Assembly (NCBI RefSeq): GCF_004143485.2
Contig: NZ_ML974135.1
Coordinates: 68,276 to 132,275, forward strand
Reading direction: 5' to 3'
From: Halorussus amylolyticus
GTDB taxonomy: Archaea; Halobacteriota; Halobacteria; Halobacteriales; Haladaptataceae
DNA: 64,000 nucleotides
Shown here: piece by piece, positions 7,463 through 15,146 of the stretch
Position numbering within the stretch: the first letter of the stretch is position 1
Layout: every line of letters begins with the position of its first letter
Position numbers and translations under genes: made by a program
Notes under the pieces: generated by a model
Databases searched by the model: none
What the model saw: the letters and a program-made list of their open reading frames with translations, nothing else
What the model was told of the DNA's origin: nothing

Positions 7463-8323
7463 CTACTCGTGGCCTAGTGGCGGGACCCTATCGGAGATGT
7501 AGTTCCGAATCCGCCCGCGAGTGTTCTTGAAGACGTATCGTACCACGGCCCATCCCGTCGGAGTCGAATATAACGCTCCAATCTCGTCGGGATGTTCGAC
7601 CGCCTTCTCCGGGTCTGTGAGCGACCGGACGGCCGGAGGCAACATTCCCTCCGCCGTCGAGAACGCTTTCTTTTTGATTTCCTGCCACGTGTTCACTTCC
7701 TTGATGTCGATGACTTCGAGCGCGGCGATTTCACCGCCATCGAGCGTTTCGTTGAGTCGCTGTACCGTCACCCCCATCTCGTCCTCGCCGTCGAGAAACT
7801 CCCAGAACCCACCGGGCTGACCGCGATACGCGCGGATATCACCGGGATGGTAGCTGAGAACGCCGTACTCCGGCGCTTCGAGTATTCGGCCCTTTATCAT
7901 CCCGAAGCCGAATCGGACGACCACGTCCACGTTTTCGATGCGGTCAACGATTTCGCCCGGAAATGTGTTCCAGAACTCGCCTTCAGATTGTGGCGAGCAA
8001 AAAAGTCGTTCAGCGTTCGAGACGCCCTCGATAGAGTCGATTCGAACGTGTCGCTCGTATTCGGGGGTCGGCGTCAGAAGTCGGGCAACACCGACGAGCG
8101 ACCAGAGCGGATACGCACGGATTCGTTCGAGTGCGTCCCGGGCGAACGCCATCCACTCTCTCCTGTAATCGGAGACGTTATTCCCGTTGTTAATTACGAC
8201 GTGTGTGATGTCGATATCAGGCTCCGCCACGAGCGTCGCTAACGCGTTCCGTTGCCACTTCTCGATAGACTCGTCGCTAACGAGGACAGCGATTTCGAGT
8301 TTGGAATCGGATGCTCCACACAC
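7463..8323 (-). CDS. Formyltransferase-family protein (formyl_trans_N fold)
   Basis: 286 residues. The folate-dependent formyltransferase core appears in the middle: VVVRFGFGMIKGRILEAPE, then YGVLSYHPGDIRAYRGQPG, where the family usually has N-x-H-P-S and the catalytic Asn/His/Asp. Here the Asn position is Ser, giving S-Y-H-P-G. MGVTVQRLNETLDGGEIA supplies the usual DxGxI-type motif. Related proteins formylate aminosugars for surface glycans, or Met-tRNA; archaea do not use formyl-Met initiation, so a sugar or nucleotide-sugar substrate is more likely. It is less acidic and lower in GC than its neighbours and stands alone, which may indicate transfer. Confidence 0.7.
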   Translation of the reverse strand: MCGASDSKLEIAVLVSDESIEKWQRNALATLVAEPDIDITHVVINNGNNVSDYRREWMAFARDALERIRAYPLWSLVGVARLLTPTPEYERHVRIDSIEGVSNAERLFCSPQSEGEFWNTFPGEIVDRIENVDVVVRFGFGMIKGRILEAPEYGVLSYHPGDIRAYRGQPGGFWEFLDGEDEMGVTVQRLNETLDGGEIAALEVIDIKEVNTWQEIKKKAFSTAEGMLPPAVRSLTDPEKAVEHPDEIGALYSTPTGWAVVRYVFKNTRGRIRNYISDRVPPLGHE

Positions 8324-8570
8324 GTTCTTACGTCGTCAAGCGTTCGATTGTGAACGCGTTATCCGAGTCAGCATCCCGTGGTGTACGCCAAAGTCTCGAA
8401 AGAGAGGACGGCCTCGTCTTCATCGAAATATGAGACGACGTAATTCATAATAAAAACTGGTGGCCGTCTACAGCGGACCGTCGCCACCGGCACCGTGCCG
8501 TTCACGTATCGCTCTCTATAAGGTAGCCGAATCGGAGAGGAAATCATCAGATACTGGACGAAAGCGAACC

Positions 8571-9584
8571 CTACTCCGGCTTCAGCCCCTCGCCTTCCAC
8601 GCGCATCACGGCCTCACCGTCCGCGAGGTTCGGCGCGTCTACGAGTCGGACGATGCGCTTGGTGCCCTTCGACTTCCGGAGGTAGATGCGGAACGTCGAG
8701 GCGTGGCCGAGGATGTTGCCGCCGATTGGCTTCGTGGGGTCGCCGAAGTAGGCGTCGGGGTTCGACTGGACCTGATTCGTCACGAGGACCGCGAGGTTGT
8801 GGAGGCTCCCGAGTTGCACGAGGTCGTGGATGTGCTTGTTGAGTTTCTGTTGGCGCTCGGCCAGTTTTCCGCGACCCACGTACTCAGCCCGGAAGTGGGC
8901 CGTGAGTGAATCGACGCAGACCAGCCGAATCGGCCACTCGCTTTCGGCGTTCTCCTTGACGACCTCGTTGGCCTTCTCCGCCAGCAACATCTGGTGATTG
9001 GAGTTGAACGCCTTCGCGACGTGAATCTTGTCGAGGACGGACTCTATCAGGTCGTCCTCGCTCTCGACTTCGTGGAGGTCCATCGCGGCCTGCTTGGCGT
9101 CGTCTTCCAGCCCGCGAACCATGTCGTCGATGCGCTCGGGTCGGAAGGTGTCCTCGCTGTCCACGAACAGCGCGCTCCCCGCCAAGCCGCCGTAGGCTTC
9201 CGGAAGCTGGACGTTGACCGCGAGTTGGTGGGTGACCTGCGACTTCCCGGCACCGAACTCGCCGTACACTTCGGTGATGGACTGGGTTTCGACGCCGCCG
9301 CCGAGCAGGTCGGCGACCTCGGGGACGCCCCACCCGAGCTTTCCGATGTCGCCGCGGCGTTCGAGGACCGTCGAGCCGGTCTCGAAGCCGCCCACGTCGG
9401 CCTCGTCGCGGGCCGCCCGGACGATGTCCGAGGCGGCCGACTCGCCGACGTCGGCGGTGTTCGAGAGTTCGCCGGGGCTGGCGACCGCGAGCGCGGCGTA
9501 CGAGTCGAAGCCCGCCTCTCGGAGTTTCTCTTCGGTGGCGGGGCCGACCCCGGGGAGGACGTCCAGTTTCTCTGTAGTTGCCAT
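8571..9584 (-). CDS. radA: DNA repair and recombination protein RadA
   Basis: 337 residues, the archaeal RadA length. The N-terminal helix-hairpin-helix domain ([20 protein letters not shown]) is followed by the RecA-like core with Walker [10 protein letters not shown] at 108-116 and Walker [14 protein letters not shown], plus the L2-region motif TNQVQSNPD. There is no intein. RadA forms helical filaments on single-stranded DNA and drives strand exchange in homologous recombination. Start at 9584 (MATTEKLD); a second ATG nine codons upstream is possible. Monocistronic, divergent from the DUF7282 gene. The 247 bases downstream (8324-8570) contain AT-rich stretches but no gene. Confidence 0.97.
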   Translation of the reverse strand: MATTEKLDVLPGVGPATEEKLREAGFDSYAALAVASPGELSNTADVGESAASDIVRAARDEADVGGFETGSTVLERRGDIGKLGWGVPEVADLLGGGVETQSITEVYGEFGAGKSQVTHQLAVNVQLPEAYGGLAGSALFVDSEDTFRPERIDDMVRGLEDDAKQAAMDLHEVESEDDLIESVLDKIHVAKAFNSNHQMLLAEKANEVVKENAESEWPIRLVCVDSLTAHFRAEYVGRGKLAERQQKLNKHIHDLVQLGSLHNLAVLVTNQVQSNPDAYFGDPTKPIGGNILGHASTFRIYLRKSKGTKRIVRLVDAPNLADGEAVMRVEGEGLKPE

Positions 9585-9776
9585 CGACCGTCCTTCGCGT
9601 CGGGGGGTCATAAGGAGGCGTATACAGGAGAGCGAAAGTGAAATCGCCGCGGTCGGCCGAGTCGAGCGCCCTCGGCGTAGGTCGGGCCTAATCAGCGTAT
9701 CTCGGTGTTACGGAAGTGAACACCGCCGAACGGTCGCGCTCGTTTATTCGCGGTCCCGCCGAGAGTCCGAGCGAGA

Positions 9777-10367
9777 ATGGTCCGAGCGAAAACGACACGA
9801 AACGCGAGACTCGGGGCCGTCGTCGTCGCACTGATAGTCGCCGCGCCCGACGCGGGTCCAGACTTCGTTGGCCCGCCAACTGCGGATACGACCCTCGCAC
9901 AGGAGACGCCCGCGAACGACTCGACCGACGGTGACGCGGCCGTCACCTTCGAGGACCAGTCCTCGAACGGGTCGGCGGTCGTCGTGAACGCGACGAACCT
10001 CTCGGAGGGCGGATTCGTCGCGGTGTTCGCCCAAAACGGGACCTTGCTCGGTAACTCCACGTACCTCGAACCGGGCGAACACGAGGACCTCACGGTCGAA
10101 CTCGAACCCGGCATCGACCGGTCGCAGGTGCTGGTCGCGGTGCCGCACGTGGACACCGACGACGACGAAGTGTTCGACTTCAACGTGACCGAAGCCGAGG
10201 CCGCGGCGACGACCGCCCAAGAGGGCAACGTCTCCGACGTGGACCTGACCGACAGGCCGTACGTCGCGGACGGTCTGCCGGTCAGCGCCGTGGCCTTCGT
10301 CACGGTCGAAGGCGACGGCGGCGTCGGGCAAACGCAGGCCGAGAACGAGACTGAGAGTTCGTCGTAG
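9777..10367 (+). CDS. Secreted DUF7282-like domain protein
   Basis: 196 residues. A short N-terminal hydrophobic segment (LGAVVVALIVAAPDAG) could be a Sec signal. The rest is acidic: one beta-sandwich domain with VVVNATNLSEGGFVAVF, GNSTYLEPGEHEDLTVEL and a charged tail. This is the haloarchaeal extracellular domain I know as DUF7282, often found in tandem in surface proteins; here there is a single copy. Several N-x-S/T sequons (NAT, NLS, NST) would permit N-glycosylation. A TTTATTC box about 30 bases upstream fits a leaderless start. Function unknown. Confidence 0.75.
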   Translation: MVRAKTTRNARLGAVVVALIVAAPDAGPDFVGPPTADTTLAQETPANDSTDGDAAVTFEDQSSNGSAVVVNATNLSEGGFVAVFAQNGTLLGNSTYLEPGEHEDLTVELEPGIDRSQVLVAVPHVDTDDDEVFDFNVTEAEAAATTAQEGNVSDVDLTDRPYVADGLPVSAVAFVTVEGDGGVGQTQAENETESSS

Positions 10368-10483
10368 TTGGTATCGGTTCCTTGATTCGGAGACGGAAGC
10401 GACCTAAAGCGTGAGCTTCGGTAAGTGCGAGATGCAAATATACCAACGCGTGTCGGGTATGAGCGACTGAAGAGTTCGCCTGC

Positions 10484-10915
10484 CTATCGCCGTTCCCACA
10501 GTGTCTCTATGCGTTTCTCAATGCGGCCAAAGGCGAGGCGGCTCACGTCCCGATGGTCCGGAGGCCACTGAGCGTCCTCCGCGTCGGTGCGGCTGGCGGT
10601 CGGCGGAGGATGGAAGTGGTCCCGTGAGTTGTGCGCGTTCGGATGTCGGTCCCACCGACACTTCCACGAAGTTTCCCGCCGTTCTTCTTGGTAGTGGGCG
10701 TTGAAATCATCGTTGCGGTACCAGCGAATCTCGAAGCGAGCGGACACCTCACCGGGGTAGTACTCTCGGGACAACTCGACACGGAGATACAGATTTCGTT
10801 CTTCGACTAATTCCGCGGACTCGACCATTCGACTGCCGACGAATCGGGACTGCATTCGCTCCAACACCGACCGGTCTATCGGCGCGGGACTCGCGCCGTC
10901 GTCCATCGGCACCAT
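10484..10915 (-). CDS. TumE-like (DUF6516) putative toxin
   Basis: 143 residues. The C-terminal half has the TumE/DUF6516 hallmark: FEIRWYRNDDFNAHYQ, then WKCRWDRHPNAHNSRDHFHP with closely spaced Trp, Arg and His, and a terminal helix LAFGRIEKRIETLW. TumE partners with an HTH protein (TumA) in toxin/antitoxin pairs; the toxin chemistry is not firmly established. It starts 2 bases after the stop of the HTH gene, on the same strand; an alternative ATG is four codons in. Translational coupling with the HTH protein made first is the usual arrangement for such pairs. Confidence 0.7.
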   Translation of the reverse strand: MVPMDDGASPAPIDRSVLERMQSRFVGSRMVESAELVEERNLYLRVELSREYYPGEVSARFEIRWYRNDDFNAHYQEERRETSWKCRWDRHPNAHNSRDHFHPPPTASRTDAEDAQWPPDHRDVSRLAFGRIEKRIETLWERR

Positions 10916-10917
10916 CG

Positions 10918-11436
10918 TTAGCCGTGTGATGGGGCCGTGGAGCCAGCGGCTTTCCTCCGAGCGCGTTCGTGAAGGCGGCGCTCCTCGATAGCGGTGGCCC
11001 AGTCGCCGAGGTCCACGTATACGTCGTCAATCTGCGTCGCGTCGAATTCGAGGACGTTGACTTCGGCAGGTGAGTCAGCGTTGTATTCGTCACGATATAC
11101 TTCAATCCGGTCGGTCAGTTCTGACACGTAGACCTGCAACTCGTTGACGGTGTTCTCCCGTGCCAGTCTGTTCACTCGTCGCCACTCGAAGTAGTCAGTA
11201 TTACGCTCGTACCGGACCGGCCTGCCTTCGTGGCGAATGACAATACCGAGGTCGTCGTAGAAAGACAGGTGCGTTCGCGCCGACTCCTCGGAGCAGTCCG
11301 CTCGCTCAGCGAGCTCGGAGACGGTCATCGGCTCTCGGGCGTGAAGAACCGCGCCGTACACGCGTTGCTTCGTATCCTCACCCTCGAAAGGTCTATCGAA
11401 CGGAGGTGGGCCATCGCGGTGAGCATCGTCCGACAT
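10918..11436 (-). CDS. Winged-helix partner of the TumE-like protein (antitoxin candidate)
   Basis: 172 residues from the ATG at 11436. A winged helix occupies about 20-85: KQRVYGAVLHAREPMTVSEL, then CSEESARTHLSFYDDLGIV. A predicted helical C-terminus (ENTVNELQVYVSELTDRIEV) is typical of haloarchaeal proteins I know as DUF7342. A TATA-like ATATATTT lies 27 bases upstream within an inverted repeat, supporting this start, a leaderless transcript and autoregulation. Fifteen extra upstream residues in frame would overlap that promoter. Two bases separate it from the toxin-like gene. The antitoxin role is inferred from gene order and family pairing. Confidence 0.7.
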   Translation of the reverse strand: MSDDAHRDGPPPFDRPFEGEDTKQRVYGAVLHAREPMTVSELAERADCSEESARTHLSFYDDLGIVIRHEGRPVRYERNTDYFEWRRVNRLARENTVNELQVYVSELTDRIEVYRDEYNADSPAEVNVLEFDATQIDDVYVDLGDWATAIEERRLHERARRKAAGSTAPSHG

Positions 11437-11459
11437 ACTCGGTACAACGAGATTGAAGC

Positions 11460-11488
11460 ATATATTTCTTTCTTCGGCCAAAATATAT
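11460..11488 (-). promoter_or_regulatory. AT-rich promoter and operator-like inverted repeat of the TA pair
   Basis: Arms ATATATTT (11460-11467) and AAATATAT (11481-11488) flank 13 bases. The left arm is centred 27 bases before the antitoxin start codon, so it doubles as the TATA box. Binding of the HTH protein here would block TBP, the usual logic of autoregulated toxin/antitoxin operons. Confidence 0.6.
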
Positions 11489-11507
11489 TGTCTAGCTCGG
11501 TCGCGCC

Positions 11508-12482
11508 TCAGTCGTGGCCCGACACCCGAACCGGCTGATAGGGTTCTTCCAGATACGCGATGTCACCCGAAGTGAGGCCGATTTCGAGGGCTTCGACTGC
11601 GTCCTCCAGATGCTCGACGCTGGTGGTGCCGACGATTGGCGCGTCCACCCAGTCCTTGTGGAGGAGCCACGAGAGCGCGATTTGAGCCATCGTGACGCCC
11701 TTCTCGGCCGCGAGTTCCTGAACGCGCTCGTTGACTTCCTCGCCGCCGCCTTCGCGGTAGGGATGGCGGTACATGTGCTCCTCGGTGTCGCCGCGCGTCG
11801 TCGCGTCGATGTCCTCGTGCGGTCGGGTGAGGTAGCCGCGAGCGAGCGGACTCCACGGCATCACGCCGATTCCCTCCTTCTCACAGAGCGGGAGCATCTC
11901 GCGTTCCTCCTCGCGGTAGGCGAGATTGTAGTGGTTCTGCATCGTCTCGAAGCGTTCGAGGCCCGCCGACTCGCTGGCGTGGAGCGCCTCGGCGAACTGG
12001 TGTGCCCACATCGAACTCGCGCCGACGTATCTGGCTTTCCCCCGACGCACGGCGTCGTCGAGCGCGCGCATGGTCGTCTCGATGGGCGTGTCGTCGTCCC
12101 AGCGGTGAATCTGTAGGAGGTCCACGGTGTCCATTCCGAGGCGGTCGAGCGAGGCGTCGAGTTCCTGCTCGATGGCCTTCCGCGAGAGACCGCCGGAGTT
12201 GAGGTCGTCCTCGTCCATCTGGAAGTAGACCTTCGTGGCGACCACGCTCTCGTCGCGGCGGCCGTCGAGCGCGTCCCCGAGGACGCGCTCGCTCTCGCCG
12301 TTCGAGTACATGTTCGCGGTGTCGAAGAAGTTGATTCCCAACTCGATTGCGCGCTCGATTATCTCCTCGCCCTCCTCGGGGTCGAGGACCCAGGGCCGCC
12401 AGTCGCTCGACCCGAAGCTCATACAGCCGAGGCAGATTCGGCTGACCTCCATTCCCGTCTGTCCGAGCGTTGTGTACTCCAT
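11508..12482 (-). CDS. Aldo/keto reductase
   Basis: 324 residues, the standard length of the family. It folds as a TIM barrel with the catalytic tetrad Asp54, Tyr59, Lys84 and His126 visible in NFFDTANMYSNGES, VVATKVYF and DLLQIHRWD. NADPH-contact motifs follow: YVGASSMWAHQ, MPWSPLARGYL and IVGTTSVEHLEDA. Bacterial homologues (YajO/YakC type) reduce small aldehydes and ketones, so the physiological substrate cannot be named. Monocistronic, downstream of nothing obvious; the 229 bases to the divergent DUF4112 gene hold a short G-rich stretch only. Confidence 0.93.
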   Translation of the reverse strand: MEYTTLGQTGMEVSRICLGCMSFGSSDWRPWVLDPEEGEEIIERAIELGINFFDTANMYSNGESERVLGDALDGRRDESVVATKVYFQMDEDDLNSGGLSRKAIEQELDASLDRLGMDTVDLLQIHRWDDDTPIETTMRALDDAVRRGKARYVGASSMWAHQFAEALHASESAGLERFETMQNHYNLAYREEEREMLPLCEKEGIGVMPWSPLARGYLTRPHEDIDATTRGDTEEHMYRHPYREGGGEEVNERVQELAAEKGVTMAQIALSWLLHKDWVDAPIVGTTSVEHLEDAVEALEIGLTSGDIAYLEEPYQPVRVSGHD

Positions 12483-12711
12483 GCCCGGACCTCACGTGCG
12501 ACGGCCATAAAGGTGGGTTCGGCGGCAGGGCGGAATCCGAGCGTCAGCACCGACGGAAGCGCTTGTGCGGGCGGTTGCGGGTGGATGCTGGCGGATGGGG
12601 GCCGATGCGGTTTCATAGGCACCGGGAGTCGGTCGCTTCGCGGCGCTGTCGTCTTCACAGTTCTCCGAAAGAGCCAGCGAACTTTTCTCCGTGCACGACC
12701 ATCTATCCGGC

Positions 12712-13104
12712 ATGGGAATCGACTCCGAATCCGACGCTGGCGGGGAGCGAATCGAGGTGTCCGTCGAGGACGAACCGCCCGGAATGGAGCGCATTCGGGC
12801 CATCAGCAAGCTCTTGGACGAGGCGTTCGAGGTTCCAGTTATCAACTACAAAATCGGTCTCGACCCGATTCTCGGTATCCTCCCGGTCGGCGGCGACACC
12901 GTCTCGGCCGCCGTCTCGCTCTACACCGTCGGCGAGGCCGCGCGGATGGGCGCGTCGCGCGAGACGCTCGTCCAGATGCTCGTCAACATCGGCATCGACA
13001 CCGTCCTCGGGTCGATTCCGGTCATCGGGACGATATTCGACGCGGTGTTCAAGGCCAACGAGCGCAACGTCGCGATTCTGGAGGCCGAGTTCGGCGCTAC
13101 CTGA
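12712..13104 (+). CDS. DUF4112 membrane-associated protein
   Basis: 130 residues from the ATG at 12712; a GTG seven codons upstream keeps the frame. The DUF4112 core is unmistakable: ISKLLDEAFEVPVINYKIGLDPILGILP, then GGDTVSAAVSLYTVGEAARMG and DTVLGSIPVIGTIFDAVFKAN. Two weakly hydrophobic glycine-rich segments may insert in the membrane. Function unknown in the whole family. The stop overlaps the stop of the convergent GH13 gene by 8 bases. Confidence 0.88.
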   Translation: MGIDSESDAGGERIEVSVEDEPPGMERIRAISKLLDEAFEVPVINYKIGLDPILGILPVGGDTVSAAVSLYTVGEAARMGASRETLVQMLVNIGIDTVLGSIPVIGTIFDAVFKANERNVAILEAEFGAT

Positions 13105-14782
13105 TTCGCACCCAACAGTAGCCGTACCGCCCCAACTCGAAGCGCCACTCGCCCGTTTCGACCCGTTCGAACTCCACGCCCCCGTCGCGTCCGAACAGGC
13201 GTATCGGGTCACCAGCAAGCGATAGCGTGACGCTCGTCGGAGATTCGCCGAGGTTGTGAACAGCGACGACAGCGTTTTCCTCGCCGACCATCCGGTGCGC
13301 GAAGACCGCAGGGTCGCCTGTATCGAGAAGTTCGCAGTCGCCCCGACCGATTTCCGGACACTCCCGTCGGGCGTGAATCAGCCGCGAGAACCACTGGAGG
13401 AGCGAATTCGGGTCGCCGCGCTGGTCCGCGACGTTGACCGTCTCGTAGCCGTACCTCCCGCCCGAAATCGGGGGCCGGACGAGGGCTTCGGACTCGGCGG
13501 TCGAGAAGCCGCCGTTCTTTTCGGCCGACCACTGCATCGGGGTCCGAACCGCGTTTCGGCCGGGAAGCGAGAGGTCGTCGCCCATCCCGATTTCGTCGCC
13601 GTAGACCACGAGCGGGGTTCCCGGAAGCGAAAAGAGGAGGCTGTACGCGAGCTCGATGCGGTCGCGGTCGCCGCCGGACTCGTCCGGCGGGCCTCCGGTC
13701 GCTTCGCTCCCGGAGACGCCCGCGAGCATCGGGGCGAGTCGGCGTCTGATTCCCCGGCCGTAGATGCGCATCTCGTCGTCGGGCGCGAACCGTTCGAAGA
13801 CGGTTTTCTGGTAGGACTTCGGGAGGCGACCGACATTGAGTTCGTCGAAGTTCCGGAGGAAGTTGGCCCACTGGCCCTCCTCTGGAATTTCGGGGAGAAG
13901 GTCGAACACCTCCCGGAGCGGGGCGGCGCGCTCCTCGGCGAGCGCCGCGACGAGGTAGGCGTCGAGCAGGAAGTTCAGCAGGACGTTCACCTCGTCGCCC
14001 GCGCCGAAGTAGCTGGCGAGGTTTCGAGGGTCGTCGTCGGCCTCCGCGAGCAGGACGGCATCGTCACCCCGGCGCTCGACGAACCGGCGCATATCCCTGA
14101 GGACACCGTGGGGGTCGTCGAGCCGCGTCGATTCGAGACCGCCCTTGTTGTCGATGAGCAGGGTCGCGGCGTCCACCCTGAACCCCGAGACGCCCAACTG
14201 GAGCCAGAAGCCCATGATTTTCCGAATCTCCTCGCGCACGTCTGGGTTCGCAACGTTGAGGTCGGGCTGAAAGTGGTAGAACCGGTGGTAGTAGAACGCC
14301 TCGGCTTCCTCGTCGTAGCTCCACACCGCGTCCTCCTCGCCGGGGAACACCGGGCCGCGGTCGGGGTCAGGCCACTCGGGCGGATCGTCCACCCAGACGT
14401 AGTAGTCGCGGTACTTCGAATCGGGGTCCGACCGGGCCGCCCGAAACCACGGATGTTGGTCGGAAGTGTGGTTCACCACGAGGTCCACGAGGACCCGAAT
14501 CCCCCGGCGGTCGGCTTCGCGCACGAACTCCACGAAGTCGCCGAGCGTACCGTACCGGGAGTCCACGCCGTAGTAGTCGGTCACGTCGTACCCGTTGTCG
14601 CGGTTCGGCGACGGGTAGAACGGCAAGAGCCAGACGCAGTCGATGCCGAGACCCGCGAGGTAGTCGAGGCGGTCGGTCAGCCCCGCGAAATCCCCCACGC
14701 CGTCGCCCGTTCCGTCAGCGAACGTTTTCACGTCGATGGCGTAGATGGTCGCGTTCTGGTACCATCTGGTCTTGGTCCGCAT
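13097..14782 (-). CDS. GH13 alpha-amylase-family enzyme, trehalose-synthase-like
   Basis: 561 residues. A (beta/alpha)8 GH13 barrel with all conserved regions: VLVDLVVNHTSDQH; GFRVDAATLL with nucleophile Asp204; VLLAEADD with acid/base Glu247; and FLRNFDELN with Asp313. The N-terminal WYQNATIYAIDVKTF and overall length resemble trehalose synthase (maltose-trehalose transglucosylase) and related isomaltulose synthases. A C-terminal beta domain is present (residues about 475-561). Trehalose is a compatible solute in some haloarchaea, which fits, but sucrose- or maltose-acting relatives cannot be excluded. No signal peptide, so cytoplasmic. I chose the ATG at 14782 over one 72 codons upstream, which has poor composition. 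Confidence 0.85.
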   Translation of the reverse strand: MRTKTRWYQNATIYAIDVKTFADGTGDGVGDFAGLTDRLDYLAGLGIDCVWLLPFYPSPNRDNGYDVTDYYGVDSRYGTLGDFVEFVREADRRGIRVLVDLVVNHTSDQHPWFRAARSDPDSKYRDYYVWVDDPPEWPDPDRGPVFPGEEDAVWSYDEEAEAFYYHRFYHFQPDLNVANPDVREEIRKIMGFWLQLGVSGFRVDAATLLIDNKGGLESTRLDDPHGVLRDMRRFVERRGDDAVLLAEADDDPRNLASYFGAGDEVNVLLNFLLDAYLVAALAEERAAPLREVFDLLPEIPEEGQWANFLRNFDELNVGRLPKSYQKTVFERFAPDDEMRIYGRGIRRRLAPMLAGVSGSEATGGPPDESGGDRDRIELAYSLLFSLPGTPLVVYGDEIGMGDDLSLPGRNAVRTPMQWSAEKNGGFSTAESEALVRPPISGGRYGYETVNVADQRGDPNSLLQWFSRLIHARRECPEIGRGDCELLDTGDPAVFAHRMVGEENAVVAVHNLGESPTSVTLSLAGDPIRLFGRDGGVEFERVETGEWRFELGRYGYCWVRIR

Positions 14783-14933
14783 AAGGTACTCCCCGTTCTC
14801 GCGAGTCTCGACGCCGAGTCGGAAAACTGGTGGGGTGGACGGCAGAGGACGAGGACCGACGAGACGCGACGACTTGTTTTCGCTCGGGGGTAAAGCATAA
14901 CAACCCCCGGTTCGTGGGTTCGGCCGAACGCCG

Positions 14934-15146
14934 ATGGGACTCGGGTCGAACACGTGGAAGTGTAAGGACTGCGGGCGAAAGCACCGGACCGACCGCAAGC
15001 AGTGCGTGTCGTGTGGCTACAGCGTGCTGACGCCCGTGGACAACGAACGGCAGTTGGGTCGGATTCTAGATGTCGCGCTGGCGCTGTTTCCGGCGCTGCT
15101 CTCGATTCTCACGATGGGGCTGTTGGCGTGGGTGCTGTTCTTCTGA
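14934..15146 (+). CDS. Small zinc-ribbon membrane protein
   Basis: 70 residues. The N-terminal half is a zinc ribbon with Cys10/Cys13 and Cys24/Cys27 (WKCKDCGRKH and KQCVSCGYSV). The C-terminal half is one transmembrane helix (LALFPALLSILTMGLLAWVL). This ribbon-plus-one-TM layout recurs in haloarchaea and has no assigned function; the ribbon should face the cytoplasm. The 3' end overlaps the 3' end of the convergent GT87-like gene by 38 bases, which is unusual but leaves both frames intact. Confidence 0.75.
   Translation: MGLGSNTWKCKDCGRKHRTDRKQCVSCGYSVLTPVDNERQLGRILDVALALFPALLSILTMGLLAWVLFF

Noticed and set aside
12691..12711. GTG start of the DUF4112 gene
   Set aside because: The ATG at 12712 removes only seven unconserved residues and is the better start.
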